The position numbers were made by a program, and so were the translations under genes. Under the pieces are notes generated by a model. The model made no database searches and was not told the origin of the DNA. It worked only from the letters and a program-made list of their open reading frames with translations. A stretch of DNA of 64,000 nt from Tubulanus polymorphus. Its lineage: Eukaryota > Nemertea > Palaeonemertea > Tubulaniformes > Tubulanidae. Below are positions 28,011 through 41,795 of the stretch, piece after piece. How positions within the stretch are numbered: position 1 is the stretch's first letter; every line of letters begins with the position of its first letter. The stretch is from positions 42,001-106,000 of the forward strand of contig NW_027437451.1 of NCBI RefSeq assembly GCF_964204645.1. The letters are read 5' to 3'.

Positions 28011-30513
28011 AGCAGCCAGAAAATTCTGATTCTTTCCACCTATCTATTTGAAATCAGTTCAGTACACCCTAACCCATCAATTAAGATAGAATTCGTCATC
28101 TTTAGGACCCTATTTTGCAAGAAAAATCTGTATCTTTCAGTCCATCTACTCGAAATCAGTTCAGTTTACCTTACCCTATCATTTCAGATCGAGTCCATCA
28201 TCTTCAGGAGCATAAATAGCCAGAAAATTCTTAATCTTTCCACCTATCTATTTGAAATCAGTTCAATACGCCTTATCCCATCTTTTCAGATTGAATCAAT
28301 CAACTTCAGAAGTATAAGTAGTCAGAAAATTCTGAATCTTTCCACCTATCTATTTGAAATCAGTTCAATACGCCTTATCCCATCTTTTCAGATTGAATCA
28401 ATCAACTTCAGAAGTATAAGTAGTCAGAAAATTCTGAATCTTTCCACCTATCTATTTGAAATCAGTTCAATACGCCTTAACACATCATTTCAGATCGAGT
28501 CCATCATCTTCAGGAGCATAAATAGCAAGAAAATTCTTAATCTTTCCACCTATCTACTCGAAATCAATTCAGTTTACCTTAACCTATCATTTCAGATTGA
28601 GTCCATCATCTTCAGGAGAATAAGCACGCAGAAAATTCTGAATCTTTCCACCTATCTATTTGAAATCAGTTCAATACGCCTTAACACATCTTTTCAGATT
28701 GAGTCCATCATCTTCAGAACCAAAGGCAGCCAGAAAATTCTGATTCTTTCCACCTATCTATTTGAAATCAGTTCAGTTCACCCTAACTCATCAATTAAGA
28801 TAGAATTCGTCATCTTTAGGACCATATTTTGCAAGAAAAATCTGTATCTTTATGTCCATCTACTCGAAATCAGTTCAGTTTACCTTACCCTATCATTTCA
28901 GATCGAGTCCATCATCTTCAGGAGCATAAATAGCCAGAAAATTCTTAATCTTTCCACCTATCTATTTGAAATCAGTTTAATACGCCTTAACCCATCTTTT
29001 CAGATTGAATCAATCAACTTCAGAAGTATAAGTAGTCAGAAAATTCTGAATCTTTCAACCAATCTATTGAAAATCAGTTCAGTACACCCTAACCCAACAA
29101 TTAAGATAGAATTCATCATTTTTAGGACCTAATTAATCAAGAAAAATCTGTTTCTTTCATCCCATCTACTCGAAATCAGTTCAGTTTACCTTAACCTATC
29201 ATTTCAGATCGAGACCATCATCTTCAGGAGCATAAATAGTCAGAAAATTCTTAATCTTTCCACCTATCCATTTGAAATCAGTTCAATACGCCTTAGCCCA
29301 TCTTTTCAGATTGAGTCCATCATCTTCAGAACCAAAGGCGGCCAGAAAATTCTGATTCTTTCAACCAATCTATTGAAAATCAGTTCAGTACACCCTAACC
29401 CATCATTTAAGATAGAATTCATCATCTTTAGGACCCTATTTTGCAAGAAAAATTTGTATCTTTCAGTCCATCTACTCGAAATCAGTTCAGTTTACCTTAA
29501 CCTATCATTTCAGATCGAGTCCATCATCTTCAGGCGCATAAATAGCCAGAAAATTCTTAATCTTTCCACCTATCTATTTGAAATCAGTTCAATACGCCTT
29601 AACCCATCTTTTCAGATTGAGTCCATCATCTTCAGAACCAAAGGCAGCCAGAAAATTCTGATTCGTTCCACCTATCTATTTGAAATCAGTTCAATACGCC
29701 TTAACACATCTTTTCAGATTGAATCCATCATCTTCAGAACCAAAAGCAGCCAGAAAATTCTGATTCTTTCAACCAATCTATTGAAAATCAGTTCAGTACA
29801 CCCTAACCCATCAATTAAGATAGAATTCATCATCTTTAGGACCCTATTTTTCAAGAAAAATTTGTATCTTTCAGTCCATCTACTCGAAATCAGTTCAGTT
29901 TACCTTAACCTATCATTTCAGATCGAGTCCATCATCTTCAGGCGCATAAATAGCCAGAAAATTCTTAATCTTACCACCTATCTATTTGAAATCAGTTCAA
30001 TACGCCTTAACCCATCTTTTCAGATTGAGTCCATCATCTTCAGAACCAAAGGCAGCCAGAAAATTCTGATTCTTTCCACCTATCTATTTGAAATCAGTTC
30101 AGTTCACCCTAACCCATCAATTAAGATAGAATTCATCATCTTTAGGACCCTATTTTGCAAGAAAAATCTGTATCTTTTAGTCCATCTACTCGAAATCAGT
30201 TCAGTTTACCTTAACCTATCATTTCAGATCGAGTCCATCATCTTCAGGAGCATAAATAGCCAGAAAATTCTTAATCTTTCCACCTATCTATTTGAAATCA
30301 GTTCAATACGCCTTAACCCATCTTTTCAGATTGAGTCCATCATCTTCAGAACCAAAGGCAGCCAGAAAATTCTGATTCGTTCCACCTATCTATTTGAAAT
30401 CAGTTCAATACGCCTTAACACATCTTTTCAGATTGAATCCATCATCTTCAGAACCGAAGGCAGCCAGAAAATTCTGATTCTTTCCACCTATCTATTTGAA
30501 ATCAGTTCAGTTC

Positions 30514-32027
30514 ACCCTAACCCATCAATTAAGATAGAATTCATCATCTTTAGGACCCTATTTGTCAAGAAAAATTTGTATCTTTCAGTCCATCTACTCG
30601 AAATCAGTTCAGTTTACCTTAACCTATCATTTCAGATCGAGTCCATCATCTTCAGGAGCATAAATAGCCAGAAAATTCTTAATCTTTCCACCTATCTATT
30701 TGAAATCAGTTCAATACGCCTTATCCCATCTTTTCAGATTGAATCAATCAACTTCAGAAGTATAAGTAGTCAGAAAATTCTAAATCTTTCCACCTATCTA
30801 TTTGAAATCAGTTCAATACGCCTTAAAACATCAGTTCAGATCGAGTCCATCATCTTCAGGAGCATAAATAGCCAGAAAATTCTTAATCTTTCCACCTATC
30901 TACTCGAAATCAGTTCAATTTACCTTAACCTATCATTTCAGATTGAGTCCATCATCTTCAGGAGAATAAGCACCCAGAAAATTCTGAATCTTTCCACCTA
31001 TCTATTTGAAATCAGTTCAATACGCCTTAACCCATCTTTTCAGATTGAGTCCATCATCTTCAGAACCAAAGGCAGCCAGAAAATTCTGATTCTTTCAACC
31101 AATCTATTGAAAATCAGTTCAGTACACCCTAACCCATCAATTAAGATAGAATTCATCATCTTTAGGACCCTATTTTGCAAGAAAAATCTGTATCTTTCAG
31201 TCCATCTACTCGAAATCAGTTCAGTTTACCTTACCCTATCATTTCAGATCGAGTCCATCATCTTCAGGAGCATAAATAGCCAGAAAATTCTTAATCTTTC
31301 CACCCATCTATTTGAAATCAGTTCAATACGCCGAGTCCATCATCTTCAGAACCAAAGGCAGCAAGAAAATTCTGATTCTTTCAACCTATCTATTTGAAAT
31401 CAGTTCAGTACACCCTAACCCATCAATTAAGATAGAATTCGTCATCTTTAGGACCCTATTTTGCAAGAAAAATCTGTATCTTTCAGTCCATCTACTCGAA
31501 ATCAGTTCAGTTTACCTTACCCTATCATTTCAGATCGAGTCCATCATCTTCAGGAGCATAAATAGCCAGAAAATTCTTAATCTTTCCACCTATCTATTTG
31601 AAATCAGTTCAATACGCCTTATCCCATCTTTTCAGATTGAATCAATCAACTTCAGAAGTATAAGTAGTCAGAAAATTCTGAATCTTTCCACCTATCTATT
31701 TGAAATCAGTTCAATGCGCCTTATCCCATCTTTTCAGATTGAATCAATCAACTTCAGAAGTATAAGTAGTCAGAAAATTCTGAATCTTTCCACCTATCTA
31801 TTTGAAATCAGTTCAATACGCCTTAACACATCATTTCAGATCGAGTCCATCATCTTCAGGAGCATAAATAGCCAGAAAATTCTTAATCTTTCCACCTATC
31901 TACTCGAAATCAGTTCAGTTTACCTTAACCTATCATTTCAGATTGAGTCCATCATCTTCAGGAGAATAAGCACCCAGAAAATTCTTAATCGTTCCACCTA
32001 TCTATTTGAAATCAGTTCAATACGCCT
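30514..32027 (+). repeat. Copy 1 of a segment repeated at 33,452-34,965 (offset 2,938)
   Basis: The offset is 29 x 102 - 20, the -20 being the deletion at 31,332/31,333. Shared variants are 'cctatttgtcaag', 'cttaaaacatcagttcag', 'ctaaatctttcc', 'caatttacc' and 'caatgcgcc'. One visible difference is 'ccacctatc' at 31,588 against 'ccacccatc' at 34,526. Confidence 0.85.
31332..31333 (+). other. 20-bp deletion junction (1 of 7)
   Basis: 'caatacgcc' is joined directly to 'gagtccatcatc'; the 20 bp ttaacccatcttttcagatt that normally lies between is absent. The preceding A monomer carries the linked change 'ccacccatc'. Confidence 0.95.
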
Positions 32028-34269
32028 TAACCCATCTTTTCAGATTGAATCAATCAACTTCAGAAGTATAAGTAGTCAGAAAATTCTGAATCTTTCAACC
32101 AATCTATTGAAAATCAGTTCAGTACACCCTAACCCAACAATTAAGATAGAATTCATCATCTTTAGGACCCTATTTTGCAAGAAAAATCTGTATCTTTCAG
32201 TCCATCTACTCGAAATCAGTTCAGTTTACCTTAACCTATCATTTCAGATCGAGTCCATCATCTGCAGGAGCATAAATAGCCAGAAATATCTTAATCTTTC
32301 CACCTATCTATTTGAAATCAGTTCAATACGCCTTAACCCATCTTTTCAGATTGAATCCATCATCTTCAGAACCAAAAGCAGCCAGAAAATTCTGATTCTT
32401 TCCACCTATCTATTTGAAATCAGTTCAGTACACCCTAACCCATCAATTAAGATAGAATTCGTCATCTTTAGGACCCTATTTTGCAAGAAAAATCTGTATC
32501 TTTCAGTCCATCTACTCGAAATCAGTTCAGTTTACCTTACCCTATCATTTCAGATCGAGTCCATCATCTTCAGGAGCATAAATAGCCAGAAAATTCTTAA
32601 TCTTTCCACCTATCTATTTGAAATCAGTTCAATACGCCTTATCCCATCTTTTCAGATTGAATCAATCAACTTCAGAAGTATAAGTAGTCAGAAAATTCTG
32701 AATCTTTCCACCTATCTATTTGAAATCAGTTCAATACGCCTTATCCCATCTTTTCAGATTGAATCAATCAACTTCAGAAGTATAAGTAGTCAGAAAATTC
32801 TGAATCTTTCCACCTATCTATTTGAAATCAGTTCAATACGCCTTAACACATCATTTCAGATCGAGTCCATCATCTTCAGGAGCATAAATAGCCAGAAAAT
32901 TCTTAATCTTTCCACCTATCTACTCGAAATCAGTTCAGTTTACCTTAACCTATCATTTCAGATTGAGTCCATCATCTTCAGGAGAATAAGCACGCAGAAA
33001 ATTCTGAATCTTTCCACCTATCTATTTGAAATCAGTTCAATACGCCTTAACACATCTTTTCAGATTGAGTCCATCATCTTCAGAACCAAAGGCAGCCAGA
33101 AAATTCTGATTCTTTCCACCTATCTATTTGAAATCAGTTCAGTTCACCCTAACCCATCAATTAAGATAGAATTCATCATCTTTAGGACCCTATTTTGCAA
33201 GAAAAATCTGTATCTTTCAGTCCATCTACTCGAAATCAGTTCAGTTTACCTTAACCTATCATTTCAGATCGAGTCCATCATCTTCAGGAGCATAAATAGC
33301 CAGAAAATTCTTAATCTTTCCACCTATCTATTTGAAATCAGTTCAATACGCCTTAACCCATCTTTTCAGATTGAGTCCATCATCTTCAGAACCAAATGCA
33401 GCCAGAAAATTCTGATTCTTTCAACCAATCTATTGAAAATCAGTTCAGTACACCCTAACCCATCAATTAAGATAGAATTCATCATCTTTAGGACCCTATT
33501 TGTCAAGAAAAATTTGTATCTTTCAGTCCATCTACTCGAAATCAGTTCAGTTTACCTTAACCTATCATTTCAGATCGAGTCCATCATCTTCAGGAGCATA
33601 AATAGCCAGAAAATTCTTAATCTTTCCACCTATCTATTTGAAATCAGTTCAATACGCCTTATCCCATCTTTTCAGATTGAATCAATCAACTTCAGAAGTA
33701 TAAGTAGTCAGAAAATTCTAAATCTTTCCACCTATCTATTTGAAATCAGTTCAATACGCCTTAAAACATCAGTTCAGATCGAGTCCATCATCTTCAGGAG
33801 CATAAATAGCCAGAAAATTCTTAATCTTTCCACCTATCTACTCGAAATCAGTTCAATTTACCTTAACCTATCATTTCAGATTGAGTCCATCATCTTCAGG
33901 AGAATAAGCACCCAGAAAATTCTGAATCTTTCCACCTATCTATTTGAAATCAGTTCAATACGCCTTAACCCATCTTTTCAGATTGAGTCCATCATCTTCA
34001 GAACCAAAGGCAGCCAGAAAATTCTGATTCTTTCAACCAATCTATTGAAAATCAGTTCAGTACACCCTAACCCATCAATTAAGATAGAATTCATCATCTT
34101 TAGGACCCTATTTTGCAAGAAAAATCTGTATCTTTCAGTCCATCTACTCGAAATCAGTTCAGTTTACCTTACCCTATCATTTCAGATCGAGTCCATCATC
34201 TTCAGGAGCATAAATAGCCAGAAAATTCTTAATCTTTCCACCCATCTATTTGAAATCAGTTCAATACGC

Positions 34270-34271
34270 CG
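34270..34271 (+). other. 20-bp deletion junction (2 of 7)
   Basis: Same junction, 2,938 bp after the first (29 monomers less 20 bp). Confidence 0.95.
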
Positions 34272-36085
34272 AGTCCATCATCTTCAGAACCAAAGGCAGC
34301 AAGAAAATTCTGATTCTTTCAACCTATCTATTTGAAATCAGTTCAGTACACCCTAACCCATCAATTAAGATAGAATTCGTCATCTTTAGGACCCTATTTT
34401 GCAAGAAAAATCTGTATCTTTCAGTCCATCTACTCGAAATCAGTTCAGTTTACCTTACCCTATCATTTCAGATCGAGTCCATCATCTTCAGGAGCATAAA
34501 TAGCCAGAAAATTCTTAATCTTTCCACCCATCTATTTGAAATCAGTTCAATACGCCTTATCCCATCTTTTCAGATTGAATCAATCAACTTCAGAAGTATA
34601 AGTAGTCAGAAAATTCTGAATCTTTCCACCTATCTATTTGAAATCAGTTCAATGCGCCTTATCCCATCTTTTCAGATTGAATCAATCAACTTCAGAAGTA
34701 TAAGTAGTCAGAAAATTCTGAATCTTTCCACCTATCTATTTGAAATCAGTTCAATACGCCTTAACACATCATTTCAGATCGAGTCCATCATCTTCAGGAG
34801 CATAAATAGCCAGAAAATTCTTAATCTTTCCACCTATCTACTCGAAATCAGTTCAGTTTACCTTAACCTATCATTTCAGATTGAGTCCATCATCTTCAGG
34901 AGAATAAGCACCCAGAAAATTCTTAATCGTTCCACCTATCTATTTGAAATCAGTTCAATACGCCTTATCCCATCTTTTCAGATTGAATCAATCAACTTCA
35001 GAAGTATAAGTAGTCAGAAAATTCTAAATCTTTCCACCTATCTATTTGAAATCAGTTCAATACGCCTTAAAACATCAGTTCAGATCGAGTCCATCATCTT
35101 CAGGAGCATAAATAGCCAGAAAATTCTTAATCTTTCCACCTATCTACTCGAAATCAGTTCAATTTACCTTAACCTATCATTTCAGATTGAGTCCATCATC
35201 TTCAGAACCAAATGCAGCCAGAAAATTCTGATTCTTTCAACCAATCTATTGAAAATCAGTTCAGTACACCCTAACCCATCAATTAAGATAGAATTCATCA
35301 TCTTTAGGACCCTATTTGTCAAGAAAAATTTGTATCTTTCAGTCCATCTACTCGAAATCAGTTCAGTTTACCTTAACCTATCATTTCAGATCGAGTCCAT
35401 CATCTTCAGGAGCATAAATAGCCAGAAAATTCTTAATCTTTCCACCTATCTATTTGAAATCAGTTCAATACGCCTTATCCCATCTTTTCAGATTGAATCA
35501 ATCAACTTCAGAAGTATAAGTAGTCAGAAAATTCTAAATCTTTCCACCTATCTATTTGAAATCAGTTCAATACGCCTTAAAACATCAGTTCAGATCGAGT
35601 CCATCATCTTCAGGAGCATAAATAGCCAGAAAATTCTTAATCTTTCCACCTATCTACTCGAAATCAGTTCAATTTACCTTAACCTATCATTTCAGATTGA
35701 GTCCATCATCTTCAGGAGAATAAGCACCCAGAAAATTCTGAATCTTTCCACCTATCTATTTGAAATCAGTTCAATACGCCTTAACCCATCTTTTCAGATT
35801 GAGTCCATCATCTTCAGAACCAAAGGCAGCCAGAAAATTCTGATTCTTTCAACCAATCTATTGAAAATCAGTTCAGTACACCCTAACCCATCAATTAAGA
35901 TAGAATTCATCATCTTTAGGACCCTATTTTGCAAGAAAAATCTGTATCTTTCAGTCCATCTACTCGAAATCAGTTCAGTTTACCTTACCCTATCATTTCA
36001 GATCGAGTCCATCATCTTCAGGAGCATAAATAGCCAGAAAATTCTTAATCTTTCCACCCATCTATTTGAAATCAGTTCAATACGC

Positions 36086-36087
36086 CG
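36086..36087 (+). other. 20-bp deletion junction (3 of 7)
   Basis: Same junction, 1,816 bp after the previous one (18 monomers less 20 bp). Confidence 0.95.
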
Positions 36088-36734
36088 AGTCCATCATCTT
36101 CAGAACCAAAGGCAGCAAGAAAATTCTGATTCTTTCAACCTATCTATTTGAAATCAGTTCAGTACACCCTAACCCATCAATTAAGATAGAATTCGTCATC
36201 TTTAGGACCCTATTTTGCAAGAAAAATCTGTATCTTTCAGTCCATCTACTCGAAATCAGTTCAGTTTACCTTACCCTATCATTTCAGATCGAGTCCATCA
36301 TCTTCAGGAGCATAAATAGCCAGAAAATTCTTAATCTTTCCACCCATCTATTTGAAATCAGTTCAATACGCCTTATCCCATCTTTTCAGATTGAATCAAT
36401 CAACTTCAGAAGTATAAGTAGTCAGAAAATTCTGAATCTTTCCACCTATCTATTTGAAATCAGTTCAATGCGCCTTATCCCATCTTTTCAGATTGAATCA
36501 ATCAACTTCAGAAGTATAAGTAGTCAGAAAATTCTGAATCTTTCCACCTATCTATTTGAAATCAGTTCAATACGCCTTAACACATCATTTCAGATCGAGT
36601 CCATCATCTTCAGGAGCATAAATAGCCAGAAAATTCTTAATCTTTCCACCTATCTACTCGAAATCAGTTCAGTTTACCTTAACCTATCATTTCAGATTGA
36701 GTCCATCATCTTCAGGAGAATAAGCACCCAGAAA

Positions 36735-39700
36735 ATTCTTAATCGTTCCACCTATCTATTTGAAATCAGTTCAATACGCCTTAACCCATCTTTTCAGATT
36801 GAATCAATCAACTTCAGAAGTATAAGTAGTCAGAAAATTCTGAATCTTTCAACCAATCTATTGAAAATCAGTTCAGTACACCCTAACCCAACAATTAAGA
36901 TAGAATTCATCATCTTTAGGACCCTATTTTGCAAGAAAAATCCGTATCTTTCAGTCCATCTACTCGAAATCAGTTCAGTTTACCTTAACCTATCATTTCA
37001 GATCGAGTCCATCATCTGCAGGAGCATAAATAGCCAGAAAATTCTTAATCTTTCCACCTATCTATTTGAAATCAGTTCAATACGCCTTAACCCATCTTTT
37101 CAGATTGAATCCATCATCTTCAGAACCAAAAGCAGCCAGAAAATTCTGATTCTTTCCACCTATCTATTTGAAATCAGTTCAGTACACCCTAACCCATCAA
37201 TTAAGATAGAATTCGTCATCTTTAGGACCCTATTTTGCAAGAAAAATCTGTATCTTTCAGTCCATCTACTCGAAATCAGTTCAGTTTACCTTACCCTATC
37301 ATTTCAGATCGAGTCCATCATCTTCAGGAGCATAAATAGCCAGAAAATTCTTAATCTTTCCACCTATCTATTTGAAATCAGTTCAATACGCCTTATCCCA
37401 TCTTTTCAGATTGAATCAATCAACTTCAGAAGTATAAGTAGTCAGAAAATTCTGAATCTTTCCACCTATCTATTTGAAATCAGTTCAATACGCCTTATCC
37501 CATCTTTTCAGATTGAATCAATCAACTTCAGAAGTATAAGTAGTCAGAAAATTCTGAATCTTTCCACCTATCTATTTGAAATCAGTTCAATACGCCTTAA
37601 CACATCATTTCAGATCGAGTCCATCATCTTCAGGAGCATAAATAGCCAGAAAATTCTTAATCTTTCCACCTATCTACTCGAAATCAGTTCAGTTTACCTT
37701 AACCTATCATTTCAGATTGAGTCCATCATCTTCAGGAGAATAAGCACGCAGAAAATTCTGAATCTTTCCACCTATCTATTTGAAATCAGTTCAATACGCC
37801 TTAACACATCTTTTCAGATTGAGTCCATCATCTTCAGAACCAAAGGCAGCCAGAAAATTCTGATTCTTTCCACCTATCTATTTGAAATCAGTTCAGTTCA
37901 CCCTAACTCATCAATTAAGATAGAATTCGTCATCTTTAGGACCATATTTTGCAAGAAAAATCTGTATCTTTATGTCCATCTACTCGAAATCAGTTCAGTT
38001 TACCTTACCCTATCATTTCAGATCGAGTCCATCATCTTCAGGAGCATAAATAGCCAGAAAATTCTTAATCTTTCCACCTATCTATTTGAAATCAGTTTAA
38101 TACGCCTTAACCCATCTTTTCAGATTGAATCAATCAACTTCAGTAGTATAATTAGTCAGAAAATTCTGAATCTTTCAACCAATCTATTGAAAATCAGTTC
38201 AGTACACCCTAACCCAACAATTAAGATAGAATTCATCATTTTTAGGACCTAATTAATCAAGAAAAATCTGTTTCTTTCATCCCATCTACTCGAAATCAGT
38301 TCAGTTTACCTTAACCTATCATTTCAGATCGAGACCATCATCTTCAGGAGCATAAATAGTCAGAAAATTCTTAATCTTTCCACCTATCCATTTGAAATCA
38401 GTTCAATACGCCTTAGCCCATCTTTTCAGATTGAGTCCATCATCTTCAGAACCAAAGGCGGCCAGAAAATTCTGATTCTTTCAACCAATCTATTGAAAAT
38501 CAGTTCAGTACACCCTAACCCATCATTTAAGATAGAATTCATCATCTTTAGGACCCTATTTTGCAAGAAAAATTTGTATCTTTCAGTCCATCTACTCGAA
38601 ATCAGTTCAGTTTACCTTAACCTATCATTTCAGATCGAGTCCATCATCTTCAGGCGCATAAATAGCCAGAAAATTCTTAATCTTTCCACCTATCTATTTG
38701 AAATCAGTTCAATACGCCTTAACCCATCTTTTCAGATTGAGTCCATCATCTTCAGAACCAAAGGCAGCCAGAAAATTCTGATTCGTTCCACCTATCTATT
38801 TGAAATCAGTTCAATACGCCTTAACACATCTTTTCAGATTGAATCCATCATCTTCAGAACCAAAAGCAGCCAGAAAATTCTGATTCTTTCAACCAATCTA
38901 TTGAAAATCAGTTCAGTACACCCTAACCCATCAATTAAGATAGAATTCATCATCTTTAGGACCCTATTTTTCAAGAAAAATTTGTATCTTTCAGTCCATC
39001 TACTCGAAATCAGTTCAGTTTACCTTAACCTATCATTTCAGATCGAGTCCATCATCTTCAGGCGCATAAATAGCCAGAAAATTCTTAATCTTACCACCTA
39101 TCTATTTGAAATCAGTTCAATACGCCTTAACCCATCTTTTCAGATTGAGTCCATCATCTTCAGAACCAAAGGCAGCCAGAAAATTCTGATTCTTTCCACC
39201 TATCTATTTGAAATCAGTTCAGTTCACCCTAACCCATCAATTAAGATAGAATTCATCATCTTTAGGACCCTATTTTGCAAGAAAAATCTGTATCTTTTAG
39301 TCCATCTACTCGAAATCAGTTCAGTTTACCTTAACCTATCATTTCAGATCGAGTCCATCATCTTCAGGAGCATAAATAGCCAGAAAATTCTTAATCTTTC
39401 CACCTATCTATTTGAAATCAGTTCAATACGCCTTAACCCATCTTTTCAGATTGAGTCCATCATCTTCAGAACCAAAGGCAGCCAGAAAATTCTGATTCGT
39501 TCCACCTATCTATTTGAAATCAGTTCAATACGCCTTAACACATCTTTTCAGATTGAATCCATCATCTTCAGAACCAAAGGCAGCCAGAAAATTCTGATTC
39601 TTTCCACCTATCTATTTGAAATCAGTTCAGTTCACCCTAACCCATCAATTAAGATAGAATTCATCATCTTTAGGACCCTATTTTGCAAGAAAAATCTGTA

Positions 39701-41790
39701 TCTTTCAGTCCATCTACTCGAAATCAGTTCAGTTTACCTTAACCTATCATTTCAGATCGAGTCCATCATCTTCAGGAGCATAAATAGCCAGAAAATTCTT
39801 AATCTTTCCACCTATCTATTTGAAATCAGTTCAATACGCCTTAACCCATCTTTTCAGATTGAGTCCATCATCTTCAGAACCAAATGCAGCCAGAAAATTC
39901 TGATTCTTTCAACCAATCTATTGAAAATCAGTTCAGTACACCCTAACCCATCAATTAAGATAGAATTCATCATCTTTAGGACCCTATTTGTCAAGAAAAA
40001 TTTGTATCTTTCAGTCCATCTACTCGAAATCAGTTCAGTTTACCTTAACCTATCATTTCAGATCGAGTCCATCATCTTCAGGAGCATAAATAGCCAGAAA
40101 ATTCTTAATCTTTCCACCTATCTATTTGAAATCAGTTCAATACGCCTTATCCCATCTTTTCAGATTGAATCAATCAACTTCAGAAGTATAAGTAGTCAGA
40201 AAATTCTAAATCTTTCCACCTATCTATTTGAAATCAGTTCAATACGCCTTAAAACATCAGTTCAGATCGAGTCCATCATCTTCAGGAGCATAAATAGCCA
40301 GAAAATTCTTAATCTTTCCACCTATCTACTCGAAATCAGTTCAATTTACCTTAACCTATCATTTCAGATTGAGTCCATCATCTTCAGGAGAATAAGCACC
40401 CAGAAAATTCTGAATCTTTCCACCTATCTATTTGAAATCAGTTCAATACGCCTTAACCCATCTTTTCAGATTGAGTCCATCATCTTCAGAACCAAAGGCA
40501 GCCAGAAAATTCTGATTCTTTCAACCAATCTATTGAAAATCAGTTCAGTACACCCTAACCCATCAATTAAGATAGAATTCATCATCTTTAGGACCCTATT
40601 TTGCAAGAAAAATCTGTATCTTTCAGTCCATCTACTCGAAATCAGTTCAGTTTACCTTACCCTATCATTTCAGATCGAGTCCATCATCTTCAGGAGCATA
40701 AATAGCCAGAAAATTCTTAATCTTTCCACCCATCTATTTGAAATCAGTTCAATACGCCGAGTCCATCATCTTCAGAACCAAAGGCAGCAAGAAAATTCTG
40801 ATTCTTTCAACCTATCTATTTGAAATCAGTTCAGTACACCCTAACCCATCAATTAAGATAGAATTCGTCATCTTTAGGACCCTATTTTGCAAGAAAAATC
40901 TGTATCTTTCAGTCCATCTACTCGAAATCAGTTCAGTTTACCTTACCCTATCATTTCAGATCGAGTCCATCATCTTCAGGAGCATAAATAGCCAGAAAAT
41001 TCTTAATCTTTCCACCCATCTATTTGAAATCAGTTCAATACGCCTTATCCCATCTTTTCAGATTGAATCAATCAACTTCAGAAGTATAAGTAGTCAGAAA
41101 ATTCTGAATCTTTCCACCTATCTATTTGAAATCAGTTCAATGCGCCTTATCCCATCTTTTCAGATTGAATCAATCAACTTCAGAAGTATAAGTAGTCAGA
41201 AAATTCTGAATCTTTCCACCTATCTATTTGAAATCAGTTCAATACGCCTTAACACATCATTTCAGATCGAGTCCATCATCTTCAGGAGCATAAATAGCCA
41301 GAAAATTCTTAATCTTTCCACCTATCTACTCGAAATCAGTTCAGTTTACCTTAACCTATCATTTCAGATTGAGTCCATCATCTTCAGGAGAATAAGCACC
41401 CAGAAAATTCTGAATCTTTCCACCTATCTATTTGAAATCAGTTCAATACGCCTTAGCCCATCTTTTCAGATTGAGTCCATCATCTTTAGAACCAAAGGCA
41501 GCCAGAAAATTCTGATTCTTTCCACCTATCTATTTGAAATCAGTTCAGTTCACCCTTACCCATCAATTAAGATAGAATTCATCATCTTTAGGACCCTATT
41601 TTGCAAGAAAAATCTGTATCTTTCAGTCCATCTACTCGAAATCAGTTCAGTTTACCTTAACCTATCATTTCAGATCGAGTCCATCATCTTCAGGAGCATA
41701 AATAGCCAGAAAATTCTTAATCTTTCCACCTATCTATTTGAAATCAGTTCAATACGCCTTAACACATCTTTTCAGATTGAGTCCATCATC
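36735..41790 (+). repeat. About 5.06-kb block, copy 1 (partner 53,009-58,064)
   Basis: Matches 53,009-58,064 at an offset of 16,274 bp. That equals 160 x 102 - 46, and -46 is exactly the sum of the intervening indels (-20, +1, -7, -20). Both copies include one 20-bp-deletion junction. Differences are few, for example 'aatccgtatc' at 36,939 against 'aatctgtatc', and 'cagtagtataattag' at 38,142 against 'cagaagtataagtag'. Confidence 0.9.
40758..40759 (+). other. 20-bp deletion junction (4 of 7)
   Basis: Same junction, 4,672 bp after the previous one (46 monomers less 20 bp). Confidence 0.95.
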
Positions 41791-41795
41791 TTTAG

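Larger units (their letters stand above)
31312..34335 (+). other. Longest repeat-derived open frame, 1,007 codons; not called as a gene
   Basis: One frame is free of stops for 3,024 bp and reads as about 29 repeats of 34 residues rich in I, S, L, N and F. The nominal start is TTG, lying out of the monomer frame just before the 20-bp deletion, which brings it into frame. The end is the off-frame TAG after the next 20-bp deletion. There is no signal peptide, no unique N- or C-terminal domain, no initiating ATG and no known fold signature. The 34-residue period recalls TPR-type repeats, but the conserved TPR positions are absent. Most variants between monomers change the amino acid. The simplest explanation is a stop-free monomer multiplied. 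A translated repeat protein cannot be excluded from sequence alone. Confidence 0.7.
33371..36776 (+). repeat. Tandem 1,816-bp duplication with a chimeric junction monomer
   Basis: 33,371-34,960 matches 35,187-36,776 at an offset of 1,816 bp (18 x 102 - 20, the -20 being the 20-bp deletion at 34,270/34,271). Both copies hold 'accaaatgcagcc' (33,391 and 35,207) and 'cctatttgtcaag'. The intervening part (about 34,960-35,187) repeats the 'cttatccc', 'cttaaaacatc' and 'caatttacc' monomers found near 33,661-33,890. The join therefore lies inside a monomer whose front is A-like and whose back is B-like (about 35,145-35,235). Confidence 0.82.

Noticed and set aside
31312-34335. TPR, PPR or TAL-effector-like protein because of the 34-residue period
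   Set aside because: The conserved small and aromatic positions of TPR are missing, there is no PPR signature, and no LTPxQVVAIAS-type motif is present. The shared period is coincidental.
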